From: Dallia pectoralis
Lineage: Eukaryota; Chordata; Actinopteri; Esociformes; Umbridae
Assembly: GCA_029465975.1 (NCBI GenBank)
Contig: CM055756.1
Location: 8,330,305 to 8,394,304 of the forward strand
DNA: 64,000 nucleotides
Direction: 5' to 3'
A program made the translations under genes and the position numbers. The notes below the pieces were generated by a model. The model saw nothing but the letters and a program-made list of their open reading frames with translations. It ran no database searches and was not told the origin of the DNA. Each line of letters starts with the position of its first letter. Within the stretch, counting starts at the first letter, position 1. Of this stretch, positions 22,601-32,346 are shown one piece after another.

Positions 22601-25073
22601 CTAGTTTTAATGACGGTGTCGATGGTGCAGGGTTTGCTGACTACTCTGGCTATGCTATCAGCAGATCCCACTAGACTAGCAGGCTGGCTATCTCATGTTA
22701 ACACTATAGGAGTGAGTCTCCTAGCTATATTCCTAGACAAAAGAAGAGCACCTCTCCAGCTAGGATTAGCAGTGTATTATAATGTAATGCAATCAAAACC
22801 AAAAGCCAAGTCATTGGGGCAAAATATAACCTAGAGGTTTAATTGTAGGACCAGTAACCAGTTGTTACGTTCCCCAGGGAGTTTGTGTGTTTGGTTGTAT
22901 TCTGTTGCAGACATGGCTCATATCCTCCCCAAGCAGCGGATTGGGTAATCACCTTCCTGATTGAGGACCGGACTCCGCCCTTCTTCATCAGTGGATGCAG
23001 CTGTGTCTGTGGCTATTTAAGCCTGGTGTTCAGGGGAGAAGCTCTCTCTCTGGATCTCTTGTGTTGGAGCTCTGTCGGTCCTTTTCGGTATAGTGAGTAC
23101 TGTGAACATAGAGAGAGTACTTATTGTTAGAGGTGTGTTTTTGGTGTTATAGTGCTGTTCATGGTACATGTGTTTTGGTGTATTAATATTGTGTTTGTCA
23201 TCTGTCGTGTGTATTTGTTTGGTTGTTGTCTGTAACCAGGCATCTCTATTATTTGGGTTAATTACCTTTTTCTTCTGTTTCAGGGGAAAAGGGAATGTGT
23301 TAGGCAAGAGGCCCATGGGTTTACATCTCCCGTAGCAGACCTCTGTCTAAACACACTAGGCAAGACCTGGGCGGACCACCCCCTGTATTTTTGTTAGGGA
23401 GCCTCATCCGTGCTCTGGTTAGTTTAAAGGGGGGGGGGGGAATTTTGTGAAGTTTAGGGAAGTGTTGCCCGTTTATGTTACGTTCTTTGCTTTGGTTCCG
23501 CTCAGCCCTTTTTCCCTGCCGTTATATTAAGGAGACAAATAAACTCCTTTGTTTATTAACGACAGACTTGTGTTGGTTGTCCTTATTTGCACCCTCGACC
23601 CTACACCTTTGCATACCACTCAACAGGGGCTCACGGAAACGGGGGTTGCGTACCCTACCCTAGAAGGGGAAACGTAACACCAGTTGTGTACTATTATTTA
23701 CCGCTAACCATAATAATACCCAACATTTTTTCTTCAATTCTCCAATCTAATAGAAGCGGGTGAAGGACGAGTGGTCCAAAAGCATGAAGGAGACAACATC
23801 ACCATCCACTGCAGAACCTCTCAAACAGACAGAGAACATCTAAGTCTGTACAGACGCCTGACAACTGAGACACAAGTCTTCAACTTTTACAAGAACAGAG
23901 AAAAAGTCACCATTCAAGACAAATTCAAATCCAGATTGAAGAATGTGGGAGTATTCCAAAATATGTTTCTCACAATTGAAAACCTGACGACAGAGGACTC
24001 TGGTGTCTACTGGTGTTTCTACAATGGTTATAAGAAAGAAGACATTTTTGCACAAAGTGTTCTTCTGGTTGTCAATGGTGAGTTGAACACATAAAGGGCA
24101 CTTTCTCTTTGCTTTATACTTCGTTTTGAAATAAGTGATATGTACCATACATTTTTTGAAACTTGAATGAGATTATAATAATAAAGATATCTAGATATTA
24201 AATGTAACTGTCATTGCTGTACTGCAGGTGAGGAGTCTAACCAGCAGCATACGACTGTTGAGATATGCAGCTCTTTGACTGTTCTCCGGGCCTCAGCTGT
24301 TACTGCTGGCATTGTTGTCCTGTTGACTCTGGTCGTCCTCTTCACCTGCGTCATACCCAGGGTAAGTATTAGGGACAGAGTCGTGTGTGTGTGTTGGACA
24401 CAGTTATCCTTGTGATGGGATGCCAAAATAATTCATTTTTATCTTCATTAATGAGTGAATGGAATCAACAAAATTTCCCGCTAGAAGATGAAGTGTCAAA
24501 ACATCTTTGTTTATTACTATTTTGTTCAATCTCCCCTGTGCCAGATTATGGCCCTGCGCTTTTGTTTTAAAGATCGGAGAACACACTGATACAGCAGGGT
24601 CCTAATGGACTGCCTCTTTAATTTCAACCGCAGGTGTTTTTTGTAGATTTCAGGACCTGAAACAGAGGGACATTGCAATAATACAGAGTTTGTGGGGACT
24701 CATTTATTTTGCTAGTGTGTGCACTCCTGGTCAAATACTTCCCCAAAATGCCAGTAAATTCTCACACAAATTGTAGACCTTTTTTTTCTCCCGGCCGTTT
24801 TATTCATTGTGCGTAGTAGCTAGAAGTGTTTTTATATGTTATTTTATGAGTTAAATATACCCAGAAAACAGCAATGACCTGAGAGCAATTTAGGATTAGT
24901 TTCCCCGTTCACCTTAATGAAATGTGCTAATAATTTTTGAGGTAAATGTGGTAGCATGTCTGACCAGGCTTTCTCATTGACTTTCTCAGCTAAAGGCACA
25001 GCATGCAACAATCAAGCAGACCGGAGATTCCTGTAAACATCTACCAGGACATGACCACAAACTTAACCCTTAA
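16694..25073 (+). CDS. CD7-like receptor, copy A (tail motif out of frame)
   Basis: Exons are 16694-16760 (signal peptide MSALYLCCVVFLAIPFSMLA), 23754-24077 (IgV), 24228-24361 (stalk and membrane helix) and 24990-25073 (tail). They total 609 nt, giving 202 residues. The IgV domain has GDNITIHC, a C strand LSLYRR without Trp, and EDSGVYWC. The layout fits CD7 (a T/NK surface glycoprotein) better than CD300, which has an extra Cys pair. The membrane helix is about AVTAGIVVLLTLVVLFTCVI. In copies B and C the tail exon encodes VYEDM. Here the equivalent IYQDM lies in the +1 frame, and the in-frame tail reads without a tyrosine motif, so signalling may be lost. Intron 1 is 7 kb because of nested transposons, against a few hundred bases in B and C. 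AATAAA lies at 25701-25706. Orthology to CD7 is inferred. Confidence 0.72.
17132..18225 (-). pseudogene. L2-like LINE reverse transcriptase (broken)
   Basis: RT motifs appear in order: NYRPISNLPFLSKILEK (fingers), LDLSAAFDT (palm, first catalytic Asp), GVRQGSVLGPLLF, and YADDTQLY with the catalytic YADD. A frame change near 17400 leads into KNLGVTLDPDLSFDDHI, the thumb region, which stops at ARILTRT. The copy cannot make a full protein. Its spread would depend on reverse transcription at the insertion site. Confidence 0.85.
18728..19351 (-). pseudogene. L2-like LINE apurinic endonuclease, C-terminal part
   Basis: Contains IATIYRPPGP, LIAGDFNIHME and GLSDHNLITF, three signature blocks of the AP-endonuclease domain of non-LTR elements, including the catalytic Asp/Asn of GDFN and the Asp-His of SDH. 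Its N-terminal part is found beyond the Rex3 insertion at 22288-22671. Confidence 0.85.
19376..19386. repeat. Target-site duplication, left copy (AAGATTATATT)
   Basis: The 11-bp sequence recurs exactly at 22263-22273 and brackets the Rex3 copy. Confidence 0.85.
19412..21325 (-). pseudogene. Rex3 copy 1 reverse transcriptase, frameshifted
   Basis: Pieces in different frames at 20621-21325 (linker, HSGKAPGTDEIRPEMLKA), 20421-20708 (YRGITLLSLPGKVYSKVLE, RPGRGTTDQLF, FVDLEKAYDRVPR) and 19412-20248 (FADDVVLMAS, then the C-terminal domain ending GRPRTRWRDYIS and LLPPRPDPG). All catalytic blocks are recognisable but no single frame joins them. Confidence 0.85.
21040..22041 (-). pseudogene. Rex3 copy 1 endonuclease and linker region
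   Basis: Open frame of about 333 residues starting inside the endonuclease domain. Visible blocks are TVVCAYAPNSSSEYSAFLE, LLGDFNAHVGNDGDTWRGV, GRRSMIDFVIVSADLR and STDHHLVVSWIRG. The linker to RT follows. The N-terminal strand with TWN is missing through truncation. Confidence 0.8.
22288..22671 (-). pseudogene. L2-like LINE endonuclease, N-terminal part
   Basis: Encodes KIGLLNIRSLTSKA and LDLIALCETWLKPDE, which hold the catalytic Asn and Glu of the endonuclease, then a Gly-rich segment. If the Rex3 and one target-duplication copy are removed, the frame just before the insertion continues without a stop into SFEVLLM of the 18728-19351 part. Confidence 0.8.
22865..23678. mobile_element. Non-autonomous hAT-like DNA transposon, about 813 bp
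   Basis: The left end reads GTTACGTTCCCC and the right end GGGGAAACGTAAC, an inverted terminal repeat with one indel. The sequence ACCAGTTGT occurs directly at both edges (22857-22865 and 23679-23687), consistent with the 8-bp target duplication of hAT-type elements. The interior has no transposase. The exact edge is uncertain by one base. Confidence 0.65.
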
Positions 25074-26236
25074 GGGGCGTTAGCTATGTGTAACTGACTT
25101 CTATGTGTACGTTTTAACACGGGCTATAGTACTTGACCAAAACCTGGCAGGGATATTCTTTTGTAATTACTGCCCTATTTTTTAACCTAGGCAAATATAA
25201 ACTGGATGCTATGTATGGAATGTAACTTTAATCTTTAACTGCACATTCTACTATGCTCTATTGACAGGTCATAATTTGGTTTTCACTTTTACATTTTTGA
25301 TTGATTAACTATTTTGATATACTAGTCTGAAGATAGAAATAGCTGCACAGCATTTTGATTTGCATGTATTGTAATAATACTGCATATTTTTGTTAAAATA
25401 TTTAGTTATTTTGCTTATTTAGGCAGTTATCTGTTTAAGATTGCTCGCTATGGTTCCTGTGACAATGATGTTGAGTATTCGTTTTAGATCACATTTCATT
25501 TACTTAAATATGTTCATATGTGATCTAAGATTAGTGCTGTTCCCTTCATTTATGTTCCCTTTACAGTAGGTTTTTGTCACAATTGAATGGATCTTTTTAA
25601 AATGTGCTGTTCTTTACTGCATTAGCTTTGTTGCTACAATGCGGTTCCCTTTTTTATTTTGGGGTTGTTCATGCTTGTTTTTACGCTAAATATATATTTC
25701 AATAAAGCGTGTATCCTCACAAATGGTAAGAAATTAAATAAACTGCACTGGGGTTGACAACAGGTTAAAAATGACTTTTCTAATTTTAACAGTAAATTGT
25801 ACATACAGATTTGCTTAGCAATAGTTATCTACATTTATCGGACCATTTTATCTAAAGTTTACATTCATTTTGTGTTCAAAAAAAATATTAATATCAGATG
25901 TAATTGGCTTAACAGTTTATTTGTGATTAGCCAGGTGTGTCTAATTCATTCTATAATTTATGTTGCTAAGTCAAAGTTGTCATTGACTAGTATTTCTAAC
26001 TGTATGCCTTTCAATCTGCTATTGGTGTCTGTCGACATTAAGAACAAAGATATGTAATTCGGGAAGAAACACCAACAGAAAAGGAACTGGAATGTTTATA
26101 TTATGAATAGAACTTGGTGACCTGAGGGAAGAAACGTGGTGCCAGAGCTATGCACGCTCATGTGAAAGCACACAACTGGATCTCTTATTTCAAAGTCCTT
26201 TGTTTTGTTAGAGACAAGATTCTATGCTATTTAATT
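25074..26236. other. Copy A 3' UTR and AT-rich intergenic region
   Basis: Follows the copy A stop. AATAAA at 25701-25706 is the likely poly(A) signal. The rest is AT-rich with no recognisable gene. Confidence 0.4.
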
Positions 26237-26770
26237 GACCAATGCATCTCGCTCTACAAACCTTCTGCTGCCCACCTAAACCTCACATTGACCAGTGCAT
26301 CTCCCTCCACAAACCTCCTGCTGCCCTCCTAAACCTCATATTGACCAGTTCATCTCCCTCCACAAACCTCCTGCTGCCCTCCTAAACCTCATATGGACCA
26401 GTGCATCTCCCTCCACAAACCTCCTGCTGCCCTCCTAAACCTCATATTGACCAGTTCATCTCCCTCCACAAACCTCCTGCTGCCCTCCTAAACCTCATAT
26501 TGACCAGTGCATCTCCCTCCACAAACCTCCTGCTGCCCTCCTAAACCTCATATTGACCAGTTTATCTCCCTCCACAAACCTCCTGCTGCCCACCTAAACC
26601 TCATATGGACCAGTGCATCTCCCTCCACAAACCTCCTGCTGCCCTCCTAAACCTCATATTGACCAGTTCATCTCCCTCCACAAACCTCCTGCTGCCCTCC
26701 TAAACCTCATATTGACCAGTGCATCTCCCTCCACAAACCACCTGCTGCCCACCTACACCTCATATTGACT
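26237..26770. repeat. 53-bp minisatellite, about ten copies
   Basis: Unit contains CATCTCCCTCCACAAACCTC and CTGCTGCCCTCCTAAACCTC followed by ATATTGACCAGTG. Copies start about every 53 bp from 26238 to 26715, with few substitutions. Confidence 0.93.
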
Positions 26771-27936
26771 GGTGATCCTTTATTAAGTATCTATGGTGCA
26801 GCTGTACCTCAGGTGGAGGAGGGCACCAAGCTCCTTGTCTGCTAATCATTAACGAATCAGGGGTGACTATTCTGTTCTTAAGAGGTCCCAACTGGTCCGA
26901 ACAGGGCAGCCAAACTTAATCTCAGCTGGTTTGATCCCAGTTGTGGTGTGAGGTGTAGGCTTCTTAATGAGGAAACTCTGTTTGTCAATGTGCCCCTTGT
27001 TTGATTTTCTCGCCTCTTTTCATTTTCTGGACTTCCTGTTCCAGCAAGGCATTTGTGGTGGGGTGATGGGGAGTGCAGGTGAGGTGGTAAACAAAGAATG
27101 TGGGAACTTCTGGGAGTCACTAAGAAATAAGAAGAATGTTTATTATGCTGAAGAAATGCCAAGAGGTCTGCAATCTCCATACAAGGGAAAACCATCTGTG
27201 TCCCGGTTCCTAGTAGGCTAGGAGGGTGTTAGTTAGTTAATTCTGATACCTGGCTCTGCACATGGCTTTTATGCACTACACCACCCTAAAGCAAGACACT
27301 GTCTCAGCCCCAGAGGGAGCTCCAGAGCAACCTTGAACATACAACTTCCATAGTTATATTATTGTTTACAAAAACATGGTGAAGCACAGTGTCACATATA
27401 TCATTTTATTTTCTTCGTCCAGCTCTTCTTATTCTTTGTCTTCCCTTTTTGTTCCTCGTTCTGGTGGTGTCATTTGTTGCTTCAAAACAGAGGAGAGCTG
27501 AGGCTCATTTTATTGATGTTAACATAATGATTGGTTATTAATTGGTTATACTTGTTCAGTAATTACACTTGTGGCTTACCGATGTGTCTGACCGATTGGC
27601 AACCTTTTGTTATGTTGGGGAAGTGAGACGAGAAATAAATAGGCAGTAGGTAAATTGCTTGCTAATATGTCAAGGATAAGTATGGTATTCTTCAATTTCT
27701 TCTGTTCCAAAGTGATGCTCAAAGTTACGTGAGAAAATCATTGAGCAAAGCAGAATCAGATTTTCTTTTTTGAAATCTTATCTTTCTTTGAAATCTACAC
27801 AAATATAATTTGCATTTTCTGTTGATGGTGGAAATAGAAGAAGAAACTGTGGGCGTCTGCAAGATCTAGTAGACAGCTTCCTGAAGTTTCTTCTTTTGTA
27901 AGCTCACTTTAGATGTGTAGAGCATCTTGCTGTAAC
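26771..27936 (+). promoter_or_regulatory. Upstream region of cd7-like copy B, duplicated before copy C
   Basis: The stretch about 27490-27936 matches, with substitutions and indels, the region about 31765-32346 before copy C. Shared blocks include AACATAATGATT, GCTTACCGA(T/A)GTGTCTGACCGA and AAGCTCACTT(T/C)AGATGT just before the start codon. This marks the duplicated promoter side of the gene. No TATA box is seen. The left part has no recognisable content. Confidence 0.5.
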
Positions 27937-30655
27937 ATGTCTGCTCTCTATCTGTGCTGTGTAGTCTTCCTCACTATCTGTTCCAGCACATTGGCTGATG
28001 AAGGTGAGCGGTGTTTATATGGCTTTATAGATTTTTATTGTTAGGAGTTAAAAGACAAGTACAGTTTCTAATCACTTAAAAAACACAAAGTAAGGTGGAC
28101 GGAGAAATTTAGGTGACAGTTAAACTTAAGGTTTGAGAAACGGAATCATTGACCAAACGCTTGCTAGATTGTATAGAGAATAATCTGTTATGTCACCAAG
28201 ACAGTTAACCCTAAATCTGCTAATTAACACAATTACTTTCCAGAGACAATATGAATGGGAGTAGAGTAGAAGATTGTATTCACAATAACAGTTAAAATAA
28301 AAAAAATTTAATTGCATAAACGTTTCCTCAAAATGCTCTAACACATGGTGTGTATGATTTTCTTCAATTCTCCAATCTAATAGAAGCGGGTGAAGGACGA
28401 GTGGTCCAAAAGCATGAAGGAGACAACATCACCATCCACTGCAGAACCTCTCAAACAGACAGAGAACATCTAAGTCTGTACAGACGCCTGACAACAGAGA
28501 CACAAGTCTTCAACTTTTACAAGAACACAGAAAAAGTCACCATTCAAGACAAATTCTTATCCAGATTGAAGAATGTGGGAGTATTCCAAAATATGTCTCT
28601 CACAATTGAAAACCTGACGACAGAGGACTCTGGTGTCTACTGGTGTTTCTACAATGGTTATAAGAAAGAAGACATTTTTGCACAGAGTGTTCTTCTGGTT
28701 GTCAAAGGTGAGTTGGTCATTTAAAAAATTGACTTTTTCGTTGCTTTAGCTTTCTAAATAAGTGGCATTCTGACTGTCATGTATTCAACCTGTACTATTT
28801 TATAAGAATCTGCATTTACTGTAATCATTATTGAACTATTTTAAGTTCACCTAGCACAGGCAGAAGCGGACTGGCCACCCCTTAGAGCATGGTTCCTCTC
28901 TAGGTTTCTTCCTAAATTCGAGCTATCAGGGAGTTTCTCCTAGCCGCTGTGTATCAACTTGTTGATGTGTGCTCTGTCTGGTTCAGGTTGGGTATTTGTA
29001 AAACCAATGTGACAACTTTGTGGTTTTATAAAATACATTTGATTGACATGTACCCATCAATTCCTAAAAACTTGGGGGGAACCAAAATCACAGTTAGTGG
29101 AATAAAATATTCTAGATGTTATTGATAATAATTATCTTTATAAAGCATTTTGTAACATCAAGTTACAAAGTGCAGCACAATAGCATATAGAGAAAAACAT
29201 CTCAGGAAATAAAAAAGTCCAGCAAGCACAAATTGTACATGGAAGCAATTCAATTTGTAAAGAAAATACAGATAATAAATTGCCTGCTTTTTATATTAAT
29301 CCTGAATGAATTTGTCAAAACCTGGGTCGAGTTAGAGGAACCAGACGGAGACAGAACTCACGTTTGTGGGTTTTATTAAAATAACAGCTAAACACACAAC
29401 TGAACTGATTGAAGTGAAATTGCGCTAAAATTAGTCTTATAAACATACAACAAAACAGCTACATGGAACACACGCAAGAACACAGAAGCCTGGCATCGAA
29501 CAATAAACCCTAAACAACATTGAAAGCAGAGGAGCAAACTTAAATACATACTAATTAGATAATTGGGGCCTCGTGTAGATGTGGTCATTTTGGTGAAAAC
29601 TGGGAAACACTGAGCGAAAAAAGTGACTAGCAAGACAGAATTACAGTCCCAAAACGGTTTACTGCACAGCCTGTTCTACCAGGTTTTTTTAAAAGGTCTT
29701 AAAAAAACTTTAAACCAATGGAGTCAATAGAATAAAAACATCAGACAGGCAATTCAATATAAAAGAAATGAAACACACAAGTGAAATCTGGAAATGCTTT
29801 TTACATAAAAATGTAAAAGCGGTCACAGCCAACCTGATTTCCTCAGGCAAGCTATTTCAGAGTCTTGGGGACCTGACCTCAGACGTTCTTTCCCATTTAG
29901 TGCCCAGCCAGGACACGGGAACAGACACAAGATCTACATGTCCCTGTGATAATGAAATGGGTAATTTCTGCAGCTCCCTGACTGTTATCCTGGTCTCAGC
30001 TGTCATTGCTGGCATTGCTGTCCTGCTGTGTCTGGTCATCTTCTTCACCTGGGTCATCCCCAGGGTAAGTATTACAGACAGTGTTGTGTGTGTGTGTGTG
30101 TGTGTGTGTAGATCTGGTCAGCACTGAGTCTTTACCATCTCAGGGATAGAACCCTTGTATGGCCAGGTGTCAGTGTGTTTTTGGCCACTAATATTAAAGT
30201 TCTTCGTTCGAAACCCCAAAACATCAATGTGAAAAATCTGTTCACATACCTCTAAACTAACTTAACTCTTATTACTGTAACTCAAATGACTATGGAATGT
30301 TAATCTATATTGTAGCATGTTTTCCAGAAATTATTACAGTGTTTGTGATTTAATTTAAATGACCGGAGATCACTATAACTGTTCACAATAAACATGAGAC
30401 AACAGCATGGAGTGGATGTATATGTGTGTGTGTGTGTGTGTGTAAGTGTTAGTGTTGGTGTGTGTTAGTGTGTGTTGGTGTGTGTATTTTATTGTGTGTG
30501 TATATGTATGTGTGCGTGGATGAATACACAGATTATCACATATGACCAGACTGTATCTCCTAACTTCTCAGCTAAAGGCCTGGCGTTCAACCATGAGAAT
30601 CACACCAGTCAGGACTAACGATGTCTATGAAGACATGAACTTCAGACGTGCTTGA
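27937..30655 (+). CDS. CD7-like receptor, copy B (intact)
   Basis: Exons are 27937-28003, 28384-28707, 29901-30064 and 30572-30655. They total 639 nt, giving 212 residues with consistent phases. Signal peptide MSALYLCCVVFLTICSSTLA. IgV domain about 27-130 with B-strand Cys42 (GDNITIHC), C strand LSLYRR and F-strand Cys110 (EDSGVYWC). N-glycosylation sequons are NIT, NMS and NLT. A stalk with PSQDTGTDTRSTCPC follows, then a membrane helix about 157-182 (SLTVILVSAVIAGIAVLLCL). The 27-residue tail contains NDVYEDMNF, with Tyr204 in a YxxM motif. Mammalian CD7 has a VYEDM tail motif that recruits PI 3-kinase p85. Together with the short single-V layout, this is my main reason for the CD7-like call. 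A CD300-like origin, suggested by 17q25 position, is less likely because the second Cys pair is absent. AATAAA at 31007-31012. Confidence 0.85.
28886..29045 (+). mobile_element. L2-like LINE 3' tail fragment in copy B intron 2
   Basis: Contains GGGAGTTTCTCCTAGCCGCT, GTATCAACTTGTTGATG and TCTGTCTGGTTCAGG, matching the reverse complement of the tail of the L2-like element at 16930-17100. Ends in TTTGATTGAC. Confidence 0.65.
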
Positions 30656-31594
30656 TTTACTATTTTAGCGTACTGCTGAGAAGATCAGAAGTGACCTGAA
30701 CGGCCCCCTCATTTACATAGATTGTATGTATATATAATTTGCATGTTTGGCTTAATTTGCCCGTGATTTTTTTGTGCCCAAGCTGACAGTTCGGCCTGAC
30801 ATTGTTCAATGTACCAATTAGTTTTATTTCAGTGAGCAGAACCTAACTGTGTATAACCAATGACTCACCCTGCATTTGTGTTTTTAACCAAATCATTTCA
30901 CAAATCATCTGCTTTACGTGTTCCAGTGTTGAACCCCTAGCTGGCTCAGAGTAGTCGTTTTTTCGACAAAACAGAAAACACTGTGTTAAGAAGATCCAAT
31001 TGATCCAATAAAGCAACAGTCCTCAAACTACAGTGTGTTTAACAACACTTGATCTTCAGACGGGTTGTTGACACGGATGTAGTCTGACCTACTTTTTGTT
31101 ATTTGATGAGCAGGATGAGAGCAAAAATTCAGCATCGTTATGTCTAGGTAGATCTGAAGAAAGCTAAGGTCCAATGCACAACCAAAGTCTGCGTGATTGC
31201 TCGTCGCCCCATATGTCCAAAACGTAAAGAAATTGGTAAGCATGCTTTATTTCTCATGGGGGGGAAAAAGTCTCCCGGACCCTTAAAGTCTGCCAAGATA
31301 AATTTTCTTGTACAGTAACATTTTGGGACTTTTGGGCGCCCATAGAGAGAGCATTTTCTTTCCCTGTTGTTATTCTGTATTAGAATTATATTGTAAATTA
31401 GCATGTACTTTGTATATTGTTGTAATTAATTGTTGTTCATTGTCTATTTTTGCACTTTTAATAAATAAGTTGGTCAGTCAATTTTTTTGCGCTAATCACT
31501 GCTTTTTCTAAATAAATATGTCAAGTCTACAAGATCGAAACGCTTGAATGCACGCACCCTTCCAAATATTTAATATACAGATCATGCAGAATCA
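30656..31594 (+). other. Copy B 3' UTR and flank, duplicated after copy C
   Basis: AATAAA at 31007-31012. The block about 31017-31130 (CTCAAACTACAGTGTGTTTA and following) reappears at about 35552-35645 after copy C, so the duplicated unit extends past both genes. No other gene is seen. Confidence 0.55.
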
Positions 31595-31750
31595 GACTCG
31601 GATATTGAATCAGAATCAGGTTTATTTCACCATGTCTGCTCACACACACACACACACGGAATTTGTTCTGACTCCTAGCTGCAACACTTAATACACACAA
31701 TAAAGAACGAATACGAACAAACACAACAGAACACACAATACGAACAGTTA
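31595..31750 (-). mobile_element. LINE 3' tail fragment (Rex1/CR1-type)
   Basis: TCAGAATCAGGTTTATTTCACCATG followed by a CA run and GGAATTTGTTCTGACTCC is the usual tail of Rex1/CR1-like fish LINEs. Recognition is from memory. Confidence 0.45.
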
Positions 31751-32346
31751 GCTGATCAGCACTGCGCTTGAGGGTGGAGGCTGTGGATAATTTTATTCAC
31801 GTGAACATAATGATTTCTCAGTGACTAATTATACTTGTTTTTACACTTTGGTTTCAGTTGGGGCTTACCGAAGTGTCTGACCGAAAGGTAACCTTTAGTT
31901 TTGCAGAGCGGAATGAGCTGCAACCAAGTCTTTTAAGTCGTGGCAAAGAGCAAATCTGAAATGAAAGTCAACAGGTACCTTCTGTAGCCTGGGAGGTGAG
32001 ACGAGACATAATTAGGCCGTAGGTAAATCGTTTGCGCTTTCATACAGGCTAATATGGGGAGCTTTATCACAGTTTAGAAGAGACTGGCAGCACTTATGTT
32101 TGTTTTGTGTTGTACAACATTAAACCTGTATGGGGCACTTCACGGTGAACAGGATGTGGTATATGTCAACAAATGTGGGTCTATGGACAAGGTGAAATCC
32201 TTCACAAGAATCATTTGAAATAATTTGCCTTTTTTGGCAATGACTAGTGGAAGTTAAAGAAACAGTGGCAGTACGTTGATCTAGTAGTGAGCTTCCTGAA
32301 GTCTTTTGTAAGCTCACTTCAGATGTATAGAACGCCTTGCTGTAAC

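Larger units (their letters stand above)
16925..22856 (-). mobile_element. L2-like non-LTR retrotransposon, decayed, carrying a nested Rex3
   Basis: Runs on the minus strand with its 3' tail at the left. The tail (about 16930-17130) has the typical fish L2 3' UTR with GGGAGTTTTTCCTAGC and ends in a (TTGA)n-type repeat. ORF2 pieces follow. RT palm and thumb lie at 17132-18225, an endonuclease part at 18728-19351, and the endonuclease start at 22288-22671. The Rex3 at 19387-22262 separates the last two. The part of the thumb after ARILTRT is missing, so the copy is also internally deleted near its 3' end. The right (5') boundary is approximate. Confidence 0.75.

Noticed and set aside
22288..22671. 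Possible host gene starting MGSADSIARVV
   Set aside because: The later part is a non-LTR endonuclease (CETWLKPDE) and continues the L2-like element.
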